A DNA stretch of 64,000 bases from Paramacrobiotus metropolitanus (GCF_019649055.1 NW_026570260.1:806001-870000), one strand, 5' to 3'. Counted from the first letter of the stretch, positions 48,541 to 60,618 are shown. The notes: generated from the letters alone by a model not told the origin. Made by a program: numbers and translations.

Positions 48541-49128
48541 CTACGTACACGTCAATAAAAAAGTAAACAGAGTTATCAACAAAGGCAAGCATGAGCGCAT
48601 CCGTTCCGCATAATTCCCCGTGACCTCTGGAATCGCACTAGCGTTTCGGCACTCGAATGTCTGGTTATCTGGGTCCTTTACGCGCGGCTCTACCTGTAGC
48701 TCCGGCCAGCCGTCGAAATCAGCTAGCTGCGCTTTATTACAGCAGTCTGTCTTACACCGACAAATAACCGTTTGCTTGCGCATCCGGTAGCGGTCACTGC
48801 GTATATCATTCAACAGAGATGCACTCAACAGGGTCTTGTCATCGATGATCGTCACACATCCGGTCGCCGTATCCGGCCAAGATACGCTGCCGCCCTCCAC
48901 ACAACCGCGAGTCAGGGCATAGGATGACAACTGCTCGCTCTCCACCGGCGTCGTGCTCACCTGAGTGTAGCAGGAAGTGGAGCTGTTGGAACACACACGC
49001 GAAGTCTCGGGGATGACGTTGCAGGGAACCCGTTTCTCATCGAGGTTATGGAAGCCTTTGCAATGGAAACATTGGAGAGACCCAGAACTGTGTATAATAA
49101 AGAGAATGCTGGTGATACTGTAAAGCAT
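48541..49128 (-). CDS. Ly6/uPAR-like GPI-anchored protein, second copy
   Basis: Intronless frame of 195 residues: signal peptide (MLYSITSILFIIHSSGS), LQCFHCKGFHN, PCNVIPETSRVC, TRGC, CVTIIDDKTLL, the closing CRCKTDCCNKAQL box and a hydrophobic C terminus (LPLLITLFTFLLTC) for GPI addition. The order of cysteines and the flanking words match the gene at 43484-44155, so the two are paralogues lying either side of the beta-tubulin gene. Secreted to the cell surface; partner unknown. Starts only 81 bp from the divergent gene at 49210. Confidence 0.75.
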   Translation of the reverse strand: MLYSITSILFIIHSSGSLQCFHCKGFHNLDEKRVPCNVIPETSRVCSNSSTSCYTQVSTTPVESEQLSSYALTRGCVEGGSVSWPDTATGCVTIIDDKTLLSASLLNDIRSDRYRMRKQTVICRCKTDCCNKAQLADFDGWPELQVEPRVKDPDNQTFECRNASAIPEVTGNYAERMRSCLPLLITLFTFLLTCT

Positions 49129-49209
49129 TCTCAGTAACCAGGGGAACAGGCTTGTCGATTTAGGAAAGAGACAGTTTCTGTACTCGTAAAAACTCCCATA
49201 AAATTTAAT
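49129..49209. promoter_or_regulatory. Very short divergent promoter interval
   Basis: 81 bp between the start codons of the Ly6-like gene (minus) and the coiled-coil gene (plus). Any shared promoter must be here or overlap the coding sequence, unless 5' exons lie further out. Confidence 0.4.
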
Positions 49210-50061
49210 ATGACTCTATTCTTAGCCACGGCACTCCCGATCGGGACGCTGATCTTGCTGATCTGTTTTTATATCCACGCAAAGTATAGCCGCAACCAAA
49301 AAGCCGCCACCACCAGTAGCGTCGTTGACTTTTCCGCCAATCTCGCCCAGCTCGCTGGTGAGAATGGGGCTACCACGGTACAACAGCCGGATTTCCAGGC
49401 CATGCACCTGGAGGTCCAGAAACTCTTAGCCGAGGCACTAGAGAACCGCCGCTCTGCTCACCACCTCGAGGTCGACCTGGCCACCAAGAACGACCTCCAC
49501 GACCAACTAGAGGTTCATTTGAAGCGCATCCAGTCGGACATCCAGACGGAGCGGGCCTTCGTTCGGGCTGCCGGGAAGCGCCTGACGGCACTGCTCGAGT
49601 TAGACAAGAAACTAGAGGATGAAGAGGAGGAACAACCTACAATACAAGAGGGCCCCGACATGGGCGAACTGGGGATGGAGCTGCTGCTTAAAGTCGCCGA
49701 AGAGACCAGCGTAAATCTGGCCAAGGTGCTGCGTAACATCGACAAGATTAACGCCAGTATGATGAAATTGAACAGTAAGCAGTCGGAATATCTGGAGCAT
49801 GTGGCGGCACTGCAAAAACTGAAGGACCAACGTCACCGTTTGACCATGGAAATGGCACTGCTGGAGCGCATCGCCATCATGCACCAGTCTGGGGTCAATA
49901 TGGCAAGTAGACCCAGCGAGTCAGCTTTTAAGCGCGTGGGAAAATTCTTTGCCCGCCCAAGTGGGCAGTTCTCGGAAACGAGACTGTCCGATGAAACCAG
50001 AAGGGTGCTAAAGAGCATCACTGCGCCGGTGCCTGGAGTCAGTTTAACCGCTCACAGTTAA
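49210..50061 (+). CDS. Membrane-anchored coiled-coil protein, unrecognised
   Basis: Intronless frame of 283 residues. Residues 2-24 form one N-terminal membrane span (LFLATALPIGTLILLICFYI), followed by a short basic stretch and a long region of heptad-like Leu/Ile spacing (about 60-235) with an acidic break (EDEEEEQPTIQEGP), typical of coiled coil. The C terminus is Ser/Arg-rich. The topology (short lumenal N terminus, large cytosolic coiled coil) resembles organelle tethers, but no family is recognised. Confidence 0.65.
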   Translation: MTLFLATALPIGTLILLICFYIHAKYSRNQKAATTSSVVDFSANLAQLAGENGATTVQQPDFQAMHLEVQKLLAEALENRRSAHHLEVDLATKNDLHDQLEVHLKRIQSDIQTERAFVRAAGKRLTALLELDKKLEDEEEEQPTIQEGPDMGELGMELLLKVAEETSVNLAKVLRNIDKINASMMKLNSKQSEYLEHVAALQKLKDQRHRLTMEMALLERIAIMHQSGVNMASRPSESAFKRVGKFFARPSGQFSETRLSDETRRVLKSITAPVPGVSLTAHS

Positions 50062-50402
50062 ATCATTGTTATTTTGTAACCACTGTTAATTTTGTGCGGC
50101 GTTGCTAACTGCACATAAGAAACAGGAATTTGTGATACGTACGAATATGTAGCGAACTATCAATGAATCTCGGTATCCAGATGAGAAATCACAAAGCCAT
50201 AATTTCTTAGACGGATTTGTTAAACAGGATAATTTTGTGAACTGTAACAAACGTGACTAAAAGAGCAGCTGGTATAAAGAAAGTTACATAAAAATATAAC
50301 TGTGCTATAAAAGGCCAAACGGTCCGCCGGGAGCGCGAAGTTTGCATGTTCCCTGATTAGTCAGGATCGAAGAGGTTCACCAACAAGTGTTAACAGTAGT
50401 AA
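50062..50402. other. Convergent intergenic region
   Basis: 341 bp between convergent genes; nothing recognised beyond AT-rich sequence. Confidence 0.35.
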
Positions 50403-51513
50403 TTATTGATTAAGCCTGTCGTGCCCGCCGCTGTCCTCAAAGTACAGATAATCCTGAAAGACGTATAAATTAACGCTGAGCATTTCACAACTGTACTGAA
50501 AGATGATACCCACAATCATAAAACAGGCGGCCAGAAGCGTAGCTTTTCCTTTGATATCCACATTACTGGGAAACTCAATGGCGAAATTGTCGGCATCGGT
50601 AAAGAACTCTTGAATGCCCGACCACTTTTTTGCGATGCGACCCACCTGATTCTCGCCTTCCGGATCCAGAATCTGAGTAAAAATGACCGGCGTAAGCTGT
50701 TAACATATATGTAAGATTGAGAAAGCGGTGTCTGGCGATGTGCCTACCTTGAATTCAACGTCCCGACAGCAACAACTGGACGTACAACAAGGTCCCTTGA
50801 TTCGGAACATCACATCTTTATCCTCGTCCAGAATGCGGAATTTAGGCAGACAGCAAGAGCAGTCCTGCTCCACGAAGCCGATAGGTGTGCCGGGCGGGGC
50901 TTGGATCTCCATAGTCTACAGAGAAAGCACGCCTCTGCAAACATCAATCTGTTGGCGTCGTGTCCAGTTCGAAGTGACATGCCGGGTTGCGCACCTGGAG
51001 GCAGCAGAAACAGCAGCAGCTGTCACATTTGTAGGGCCGGATTATATTGATCACATGGCGTTGAATGTTGTCATAGATGCCCATCTCAAAGGGACGCAAA
51101 GTGCCCAGAAACCAACGTGCACAAAAATGACTGTTTTCCGCGGCGAAGTACATGTAGGCGCCTTTCTCGTCTTTCAAAATGTAGCGATTGGCTTCCTCGA
51201 AGCCCGTAAACACTGAAAAGCAGTCGTTCTTCAATGAAATCGGTCAGAAAAAATGGAATTTGCTGTGGTTGCTTATGGCACCTTCCAACCATTCGTGTTG
51301 TTGCTCGACCTTAACGAACTCCTTCCCGTGTAGCATTTCCAGTCCGGGCGGGACGCCAGGGATGGGCGTGGGCATGGGAGCCCAAATGACCAACGGCTGC
51401 ATGCTCATGCTCATGCCCATGGGCATACTAGGCATGCTTCCCGGCTGTTGGAAAACCACTTGTGGGGCAGACGCTCCTGTAATCAAAGACCATGGATTAG
51501 ACCACCATGACAT
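50403..51513 (-). CDS. Phospholipid scramblase
   Basis: Five exons (51513-51282, 51212-50995, 50915-50748, 50696-50514, 50453-50403) join in phase to 283 residues. After a Met/Pro-rich N terminus (MPSMPMGMSMSMQPLV) come LEVFTGFEEANRY, YFAAENSHFC, the cysteine cluster CCCFCCLQ (palmitoylation type), MEIQAPPGTPIGFVEQ, FTDADNFAIEFP (the calcium-binding-loop region) and DYLYFED. Scramblases of the PLSCR family are lipid-anchored or membrane-inserted proteins linked to calcium-dependent lipid redistribution and signalling. In the second exon the acceptor at 51213-51214 is chosen because it gives the conserved LEVFTGFE; a nearer one breaks the frame. An extra upstream exon is possible. Confidence 0.93.
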
Positions 51514-52072
51514 GTGCTCCAAATCCGCCAAGTAAAGTGATCTCAAGGTACAGACAACAAACTGATTTATGTTATTTGACTAATGGTACGCAGTAAAGCT
51601 CCATACCAGAAGCAGACATTCCTACGAAGTGGCTCAAAAATAGAGAAGCAAGAAGAAATGATCCACAAAATCGCCCTAGTTCTCAGAGCGATAAGGCTGC
51701 TTTAACAAAATTATTAATCGTAGAACGTAAACAATGGCGGGTTCCTTTTGTATCACTGACTGAGTGACTGTAATTGTATACTTTGACTGAGTTGGCTGAA
51801 GTCAATTTGCGCTAATTCCTCAGGTAGTCCACAATTGTCAGCACTAGAAATAGTAAGTCTGAGTGGTTGTCAGCAGATCACCTCGAGAGTAGAGCGTCTT
51901 TTCGGTAAGTACTGAGTACTGGGCACTGTTCAGCACGTGCAGTTGAAACTTGCAACATTGTTGCTACGGCTAGCTCGCCAAAATTAATAACTGAACCCTG
52001 AACCTGCTCGGGCTACAATATTAAGAGAGGAAGTTTAACACATCCATTGAAACTGAAGTCGATCAGTATTAC
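51514..52072. promoter_or_regulatory. Divergent intergenic region
   Basis: 559 bp between divergent scramblase and RSPH9 genes. Short GTACTGAGTACTG-like palindromic runs near 51905-51925; nothing else recognised. Confidence 0.35.
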
Positions 52073-53702
52073 ATGGATCCGCAATCTCCTTTGGCATCCA
52101 GCATTTCCGTGGAGGAGAATCTGTTTATCCGAACCGGATGTCGGCTTTTGGAGTCCGACACTAAGCAGGGACCGTTTGCCTTCTGGGGGAAGGTCTTCGG
52201 TACACAGAATGACTATTACGTGATACAAGCCAGCACACTGCATCCCTTTCGTGCACCCGTCACCTACTACAGGTGCGTGATGGTTCACATCATTCACAAT
52301 ATGCTTTCTTCAATCAGAAGGAAACTATTCCGAGATAAGTAAATTTGATGACGATTTTCGCTTAGTTAAAGTCTTATGGCTGTTTTCATCGCAAAGATGA
52401 CATTTTGCCTGTTTATTCGACGCAGAGGATGAACGATTTCAATGTTTGATTGCAGTCGCGATGCTCGCATCTGGCAAATGTTACCGCTCGTTAGCGCCAT
52501 TCTTAAGAAGAAATCTCCACGACTCAGCGGAATGTTTACGGGAGATCCTAGTTTTACGAGTCATTTTGTAGAGTATCGTTACACCAGCGAAGCCTACTAT
52601 GAGCCTACAACGGTATGGCTCACTTAGCTTCTTTTGTTATTATCTGCTACCTACTGCTGACTATTGTCATATTATTCATTCTACCAAACGATGAGCATTC
52701 TGAGTGATATAGACTCCTGTCAAAGAAGAAGAACGTTTGGCATATCTTGTATACTCCGTGGATAACGAAGCCACGATCTTCCCCAAAGGAGCTGTGGGGC
52801 TGAATGAGAAAGGATTTCTGGTAAGAAATCCTACCTATTCAGGTCCGCCGCTGCAGATCCGTATTCGAGGTAAAACAATAAGCTGAAAGCTGTGTGCCAT
52901 GTAGGGATGTCCTACGACCACTGCCGGGATTTTCACAGCTACGTAGTGTTCAAGCCCGCTTTTCAATCTGGCATTGAGAAATCGTCCGATGTCGGCATCG
53001 CCGATCCAGATTACCGGTTTTTGCGTCCGCTTTTGGCGATGGAGCCGGCGGATCCACAGACAACGTTTGGTGAGCGGAAACAAAGCACTGCACAACTACG
53101 GAAAACGTTGTTGCATAGGTTTTTATTTATTACATGTGCGACCTTTCTAAGTGTTTTTATGTCGGTTTTTCGTGATCTTTATTGACATTTAAATCAGCGG
53201 CCTCATAAACCGAGACTTTATTTCATTGGTAGGGTCATGGGTTTTCCGAGATGCCATGGAGATGAACTGTGTCCTCATGGAGAACGCTCTGTGGCCGGGT
53301 TTGTACTTCTGGCAGAACGTTGGCACTCCTAACTACGGACGTTGTTATATCGGCCGCGGCGACAAGGAAATCGACGCCCCTTTCATCCTGGGCAGCAGTC
53401 TGGACCAAGAGCTAGTGGTGGACATCGGCATTTACCCGGAATATGACTACAAGGCCATCCCCGAAACGGCGCTGAAAGAGGCCGACGAGGCATTCCTGGC
53501 CGATGAGGAACGCCGGAAGGAACTGCTGCCGCCGTTGCCGGTGAAAGAAGATGCCCCGGGAGAGGTAGAAGGGGAGTCGAAGGGCGAGGAGACATCCGGG
53601 GCCGGCGGTGACACGACAGAGCAGGAGATGACGGAGGGAGAACCCACTTCCGCAGAAGTCACGGATGTCTCCGAGGCGGAAGCTGAGGAGACTGAGGCAT
53701 AG
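52073..53702 (+). CDS. RSPH9: Radial spoke head protein 9
   Basis: Five exons (52073-52272, 52456-52612, 52713-52842, 52905-53069, 53233-53702) join in phase to 373 residues. Landmarks of the family appear in order: FWGKVFGTQNDYYVIQA, GMFTGDPSF, ERLAYLVYSVDNEATIFPKG, the SYVVFKPAF segment, ALWPGLYFWQNVGTPNYG and YIGRGDKEIDAPFIL. RSPH9 is part of the radial spoke head that regulates dynein in 9+2 axonemes. The domain ends near residue 280 as in vertebrates (276 residues), but this protein continues with about 90 mostly acidic residues rich in Glu, Ala and Pro. Introns are short (about 62-185 bp); the one after exon 3 is only 62 bp. Confidence 0.93.
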
Positions 53703-54276
53703 GCAAGAGCGAAAATAAGTCTGCTAGATGACTTGATTAATGGCTAGTGCCTAATGGAAGCCGGAAGGTACCATTCAATAGCAGAATACTGTTGTTTCGA
53801 TCATGAGGACGTATGAATTAAGCGATACTGCAAAGGATTCAATGAGTTTTACCGTATGCACGTGAGGATATTTTAAGGGAAGGATTTGCTATACGATCCA
53901 ATGTGGGTACCCTGTAATTACCATAATACTGTAACTGTTAAACAAGGGTCATCTCCCATAATAATAACTGTGTGGCGCCATAATACCTGTTAAACAAGTT
54001 TCATACTGTACGTGTCGTCGGTGTCGATGTTCAACAGCTTCGGTTTAACATTTCTTGCAGAAAACTGAATGTGGATGACAACCATCTTTCATACTGTATA
54101 GTGTTACTGTACATTAACAACGTAAACTACACTGAGGACAGAGGACAACCGGGTACAATACTTTTGAGTGTTGTTTAGGATATTGCTCAACTCTACAGAG
54201 CACTGAACAGAGTTTATAGCCAAAAACTTCCTATGGTAAACGAAACATCTTACTGTATTTCGAAGTATACGATCCG
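53703..54276. other. Convergent intergenic region
   Basis: 574 bp between RSPH9 and the phosphodiesterase 3' end. A short repeated phrase (CCTGTTAAACAAG or CTGTTAAACAAG) occurs at about 53935 and 53987. No gene seen. Confidence 0.4.
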
Positions 54277-57200
54277 TTACATCGCATTCGCTTTTGCTCT
54301 GGTAGCCTTGTCATCCACTTTTCCCGCTTTTGGTTTGGGTGATTTTGCTAGCCCCCTTCCATGCTTGTCCCGAGTATCCACATCACTAGCTCCCGAGCGC
54401 GGGGTGCGAGGCCGCTTCGCTTTTCCTCCCATAACCACATCACTGGGATCCAGATGCTCAACCTCATTAGCGCGCTCATGGGTTCCCACAGCGAGCTTCT
54501 CCGTTTGGGCTTCCTCCGCCTTGATGACCTCCTGTTCCCAGTGCATCATGTTGACCACGCAGCTGTCCACCAGACACTGCGTACTGGGCAGTATGCGGCT
54601 AACTAGCGCATACAACGGCATGCACACGTACCGCAAAAATCCAACTTGCTCCCGGGCCAGGTTGCCTTCGTTATCCCGATCCAACATTGGGATGGGTGGC
54701 TCGCCGTAGCGTTTCTCAATGTCGCCTTGGGTGTAGAATTCATCGTACAGATCCCGAGTGCACTCGGCCTGGTACCCCCAGGGTTTGGTGGACGCCGTCA
54801 GGTCGCAGGCGTTCATCAGGATATTCATCAGCCGCCGTCGGTGGTCGCCGTTGTCTAGGCGAATCTCATCGTTGTCCAGCATGGCTTCGAAAGAGCGTTT
54901 CCCGGCAAAATACAGCGCTAGATCCGTGGCCAGGATGGCCTCTTTGATCATGACGGCAACGGCGGATTTGTCCGCTTCCGACCAGTTATGGAAGATGTCG
55001 CAGTTAATAATGGACAGGATACGGAATGTCTCGCGGATGTGGTGGTTCTCCATCTGTGAGGCCGGATACAGTTTCTCCAACGGAGAAATGAACTTCTTGG
55101 CAAAGGCGTTATTGAAGCCCAAATGATCGAGGTCGTGACAAAGGGTGGCGACCATTAAAGACTTCCGCTCGAGATCCGTGAAATGGTCACGGTTATCGCG
55201 CAGCATCACGAACATTGTGTGTGCTACCTAAAGAAACAGGCTTTTCCTGTGAAGAAAAAACTTAATATTACCAACGCTTCCTGTTACGGCTTACGCTGAT
55301 CCCGTGATGCCATCCATGGTAGCGGACACTCCGATAGCCTTCGCGCACTGCCAACGTAAAAGCCGCCAACTTCCGCTGGTCAAAAGCGTCGTTTCCAAAC
55401 AGATCCTCCACCATCATCATGAACAAATACGGCAGTTTCAAATTATCTTCCAAATATGCCTTACAGTAAAAATCATGCGTGTAGAACTCTGACGGCACTG
55501 AAAAGTTTCCCTGGCACATTCGCAGAAGATCCTCGACATCGTCGAGGCTTTCGATGCTCAGTCGGCAGAATAAGTCCCCCTCGGCCCTTAGCGGTCGCGA
55601 TGTGGCCTGTACCCGGTAGCGGTACGATAATGTCCCGATAGCGGACACGAAAAAAGTCAGCAGCGCGCTGAGAATGTGTTCATCGGATGCAGAGAAACCG
55701 TTATTCCCGGGGTCGTTTATCAAAAGAATGAACTCACATAGTTTGTTTTCCAGGTCATCGGTGAATGGCATCGCCAGGAGACTGGTGATCGGTGGGCCCG
55801 GAAGGTATGCCTCTAAACCTTGTCCGGCGATCGACGCATCACTAGGATGCTTGACGTTCATCGGCTGTCGCAGCTGCACTAAGTCGAAGACAAAGGTCGC
55901 ACAGACCGGAATTCTGATGGTCCGGGAGTAGTCAAAGTGGTAGCCGTAGTGAGACATCCTCCCGGTATCGTACGCGGATGCAACGGCATATTTCCGGTCA
56001 GTGTCTACCCGGAATAGGTGGACTCGCGCGGGATTCAATAGGCTTTTCACGAGAATCATAAAGCGGTAGATAATGTGATCGAGATTGTTGGGTTTAACGA
56101 AAAGTTCATGAAACCGTTTTCCGAGGACCCGGTAGACATTCAGCTCGCGACGATAGTCAGCGGCTTTATACAGCATGTAGGCAAAATGGTGGAGGTCCTC
56201 GGTGGCAGAGTGGAGGGCGGCTTCCGTAAATGGTGCCGGGAAGCGCAGAGTGCGTTTGAATTCGATAACGCCGCGACCGGCGCCGTTGGTGTCGTGAAAC
56301 GGAATGGCCATAATATGTTTAACGTCGGATGTGGTATCGTCACCAGTCAAAATAGAGTATCTGTAAAGTAAAACCGCCAATTGTTGGTCTGTTAGAATGG
56401 GGAACTGGCGAGTCCACTCAATCGTAAAAATACTTGTTTTCCTGAACACGCTTTGCTTGACTCACCTCACCTCAGATCATGGTCAACATGATTTGATACG
56501 ATGCAGCGATCACTCTGCAACGCAGCCATTGTGGGATGCCGCGCATCTTTATTCACTACCTTAACGGGCGACTCGTTGATGACCTTTGTTAGACACTTGC
56601 TCATCGGGTCCAGCACATACACTGCGGCTTCGTCCGCCCACATGAGCTCCCTGTAATTTTCTACATACTCATACAGCACCGCTAGATCTGAGTGATCCGG
56701 AAAGTACGCTGCTGGGGCTGCGGGATCACACACCTCTACGGTCTCTACATCCCGAGGAATCTTTCTAGTAGACGGTGGGGTAAAGACATGCTTCGTGCCG
56801 GGGTGGACGAGAATCGATTCTCTCGACGCCGGATCTTCTTTCAACACACAGGGCGTATGTTTGGCTTTGGGCTTGAGTTTGACCTTCTTTTTATTAAACA
56901 GATGGGTTGCTGTGCAGTCAGCTGTTAAATTCTCTAGTAAACGTTCATACAGGCGGATGTCGCCGACGCGAATGTATTCTTTGACAGCGGAGGTTTTTGA
57001 CTTATGCCATTTACCGTACAGGTGGGGCGTAGCGGGTTGAGATTTCTTCTCGGTGGATTCGCTCGTCACGTTTTCGGGTAACTCTTCGCCTAGTAATTTA
57101 TATCGGTACGGATCCGTTTGAAAGGTTTCCGAGGGGTACTTTTCTGGAAGCACAAAGCGGGATGCTAAGCAAAAGACGGGATCAAGATGTTCGAGTGGTT

Positions 57201-57759
57201 TACACTTTACAGTAGTGAAGTGTGATATCCGTTACTGAAACTGAAGAGACGGATTTGACTACAGCATATGTAAGGTCAATCTTCTCACTGTACTCATATT
57301 GGTGGCCGGTATCCCGATAAACCTCTGGTTCAGATCGTCAAAACTCCACCGTCCATGACTGGTAAAGGCCTGTTCCATCTTGACTCGTTCATTCTCGAAG
57401 CTGTGCAGCTCCTGGAAGAAGTATTCCAACTCGGTCTCAGTAAAGTGCTTAACAAAGACATCCATCAGAAACTGCTTGTTATGGCGTGCATAGTACTGCA
57501 GAGCAATCTTCAGGTCATCGCTGCACAGATCGGTGTGGACGCTCTCGTTGGTCTCTGTCTGCGGGGCGTCGTCGAAATTTACAGCGGTGCCCGCGTCAAC
57601 CACATTGTCCGGACGGCGCTTGGCTGCGGCACGCTCCTGCTTGCGTTGGGCGCGGAGCTTGGCGGCCGCCGGGTCGGCTAGCGGTGTCACGGGATGTTTG
57701 GGGAGATTATTATTGGAAGGAGTATGGAAGGATGAAGCTGAAGGAACGGGAGATGCCAT
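54277..57759 (-). CDS. Tandem-GAF cyclic-nucleotide phosphodiesterase (PDE5/6/11-like)
   Basis: Four exons (57759-57294, 57164-56471, 56360-55295, 55227-54277) join in phase to about 1058 residues. An N-terminal disordered, Ala/Lys-rich region is followed by two GAF domains (the first ending IMAIPFHDTNGAGRGVIEF, the second starting near YRFMILVKSLLNPARVHLF), then the catalytic domain: YHGWHHG (general-acid His), CHDLDHLGFNNAF (metal site, about residue 773), MENHH, NACDLTASTKPW, EFYTQGD and the purine-binding Gln in QVGFLRYVCMPLY. All metal ligands are present. Such enzymes hydrolyse cGMP (some also cAMP), with GAF domains as cyclic-nucleotide sensors. The YHNWRHA box is altered to YHGWHHG. 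The C-terminal Lys/Arg-rich tail ends AKANAM, with no CaaX prenylation box. Confidence 0.9.
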
Positions 57760-58659
57760 AGCGGAAATTAGCTAGCACCTGTGCACGAACATGATTAAAA
57801 TAATTACAAAGTTGTCACAGCATCAGTAGTTTCGCTGATGTTGTATCAGTCACGGCATTCACATTCTGGCACCTCGAACTTCCGGAAGTGCCTCTCATCG
57901 TGGCGCAGTTGCACGTACACGTACAGTCTACAAATTAAATTATACGAGTAGAACAGAGCTCATGTTAAAACTGCTGTCAGACGAGGCTCATAATCTGTGT
58001 TATACCATCAGTAGTAGTTGGTTTGTAGAAGTGGTCCCATAAATGTATACAGCGAAGTTGTTGTTGTTGCTTAAATACACAGCGTATTCCTTACAACTTA
58101 CAAGGACTATTGTTCCAACAAATGAGCATTAGAATCGTCAAGGTAACAAATTAGGTAGACATGTGGCAGTAAAATCACCGCCCATAATTTATTTTTAGTA
58201 GTGATTTAATTGTCACATAAATCTGGGATAGTACGAAGTGCTCGAAAGTGAACTTCAGACGTACAGAAAAATTTAAACTTTAGTTTATAGAAGTACTTCA
58301 TGCAGCGAAATGAGCGAAGTTGTTACAAGAACCATTGCTCCAAGGAATGAAAATTCGTATGGTCAACATAACAAATTAAGCGCGTAGCATTAAGAATCAG
58401 TCGCGCATGTCCAGCAATATCGCTGAAATCTGTTAAAAAACTCCAGACGTTTAAAAGCAGCGGCAACACCCACTTTCTGCTAACGAATCAAATGGCCTTT
58501 AAGCCAGCATGCTCCAGGAATTCCAGTAAAACAAAAAAAACAATGGTAAAAAAGATCGGATGTTGTTTCCGGTGCATAACCGCACGAACACAAAGGCCAG
58601 TTCCATAATACATATAGAAATATTATTATGGAAATACTTTATATTACCTATGTGAATAT
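57760..58659. repeat. Intergenic with a diverged duplication
   Basis: No gene seen. A block around 58085-58170 (TTACAAGGACTATTGTTCC, then ACAAATTAG) is repeated with many differences around 58320-58400 (TTACAAGAACCATTGCTCC, then ACAAATTAAG), both preceded by GCGAAGTTGTT. This looks like an old local duplication of unknown origin. Confidence 0.45.
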
Positions 58660-58810
58660 ATATAAGGGTGGCACTATAGCCACCACAAACACCCCTGTTT
58701 TTATAGGCGAACCCTCTTCCACGCCCCATTAATTATAGGCACCCTTGAAAGAATTAATTAACTTCTTTTAAGAAACCCTGTATTTTATAGGCACCCCTTT
58801 GGCAGTTAAT
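58660..58810. repeat. Short interspersed motif ATTATAGGCACCC and relatives
   Basis: Several loosely tandem copies of TATAGGCACCC or TATAGGCGAACCC separated by AT-rich spacers. A diverged stretch of similar sequence, inverted, occurs at about 62180-62290. Possibly the two ends of a decayed larger insertion that now encloses the LINE remnant and the inverted-repeat element. Confidence 0.4.
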
Positions 58811-59149
58811 TAAATGCGAAACTTAGCAGTGCGTTACTGTAATCTCAACGTACGTGTTTTGTGCACGTACGAAAGTTCTAAGGATTAGCCATAAGGTTGT
58901 GGGTCACAACCACCCGCTCATTGTGGAAAGATGGAAGAAGTTCCAGAAAAGCGGCGGCCAACTGTATAAGTTCGGCGGAGAAAAAAACAATGGTATCGAA
59001 CTATCATGTAGTGCAGAATTGCAGACGTCGCTGCAGCCATTAACAACCATACAACGTCAAATGGGCATTGAGACGGGTAAATTTAAGCTGTTGTTGATAT
59101 CGCAAACATTCGCATCAAAGCGGAAACAACCGACCGATGTTACAAGTGT

Positions 59150-60608
59150 AGTAGAAATGCTATCCTGCATGCTGGAAATCGTCGTACATATCTCCTATTC
59201 CCAAAGGTTCTAAAGATCAAACGAGCCCTCTCAATTACCGGCCAGTTTCTCTGTTGGACCCTGTTTCCAAAATCTTTGAGCGTTGTATTGACAAATACAT
59301 TCGGGTTTATTTAAAAAACCATCAAAAATTAACCGATCACCAATTTGGGTACAGGGAGAAGCGATCATGCGAACTACAGATTTCTTGGTTTGTAAAGTCT
59401 ACAACAGATTTCATTGAAAATGGCGTAGAAGTTCATGCTTTATTTCTGGACTGTTCAAAAGCATTTGACAAATGTGATCATCAGGTTATTGTGGAAGCTT
59501 TGATTAAACTGGGAATTAATAGTAAGGTTGGGCACTTGGTGTCTGATTACCTGAAAGGCAGGAAGCACTGTGTAATGGTTAATGGTTGTGTATCGGAAGT
59601 TATTAATGTTACTAGCGGTGTGCCGCAAGGATCAGTTGTTGGGCCGTGTTTCTTCCTTTGTGTACTAAATTTTTTACCGTCTGCGCTGCTCAACAACAGC
59701 GAGCTGCTTATTTTCGCCGATGATATACAGTAGCTCTTTACCGGCCAGTTTCAACAAAAAGCTGATGAAATTGCGTTACAGTCTGATCTCACTGCTGTAG
59801 AGAGTTGGGTTAAAAACCATAAACTTCTATATTTTAATGTTCTGAAATCGTACCATATTTCCTTTTTGAAAAAACGGGTGCCGATCGTTGACTCACAGTA
59901 TTATCTTAATGGTAATGCGATCGAGAAAGCGACTGTGTTAGGTATTTAGGTATACTTTTTGACCGCAGTTTGAAATTCAAAGACAATACCGACATTTTGG
60001 TAACTAAACTGCGTAAAAAAATACGCTGGATTAATATTGCGTTCAGGAAAGCTGATTCTGCCGCTCGAATTCAGTTGTTCAAGTCTTTGGGGTTCACGGC
60101 GTTTGATCATTGCTGCCCTTTTATTGTGCCTGTTAATAAAACTTGCCGGGAAAAATTAGAACGTTGTTTATCTCGTTTCCTTGATTCACTTTATCTTGGT
60201 AGTTGGTAGTACCAGTCTTAAAGGGCGGTTGCTGAAGCTAAACTGGGACTGTTTTGAATTACGTAGGTTGAAACATAGCCTTGCCTTAATTTACAAACTT
60301 GTGTTCAACCGTATCCCACTTGGTGAACGGTTTTTCTTACTGTATGAGCAAACTGCTGTCGCCGTGTCCTCTGTTTCAGGTAATACATGGTCAGCGTTGC
60401 GGCTATGTGCACACCCGTTTCCCATTATATATGGCGGTACCAACAACTTTATGTGGGAAAACTCTACCGCCTTCCCCGGACTCCCTCTCAAGTCGCCTGG
60501 CGCTATTATGGAACGAAACTGCTCTGGACAAGGAAAGTTATACCTCGCTCAACGCGTTCACGACTGCGCTCGATACCGTCAACTGGAGCAAATTGACCCT
60601 TGTTTAAC
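59150..60608 (+). pseudogene. Decayed non-LTR (LINE) retrotransposon, reverse transcriptase part
   Basis: The plus strand reads NYRPVSLLDPVSKIFERCID, then DHQFGYREKRSCE, LDCSKAFDKCDHQVI, GVPQGSVVGP and the active-site FADD, all diagnostic of Jockey/CR1/I-type LINE reverse transcriptases. A TAG at 59731-59733 follows three codons after FADD. The frame continues to about 59945, shifts (YLGILFDRSLKF resumes in another frame), and the C-terminal part ends in yet another frame (RLLKLNWDCFELRRLKHSLALIYKL, read in pieces). No endonuclease or ORF1 was found to the left, so it is a 5'-truncated dead copy. Confidence 0.88.
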
Positions 60609-60618
60609 GTTTTTGTAA

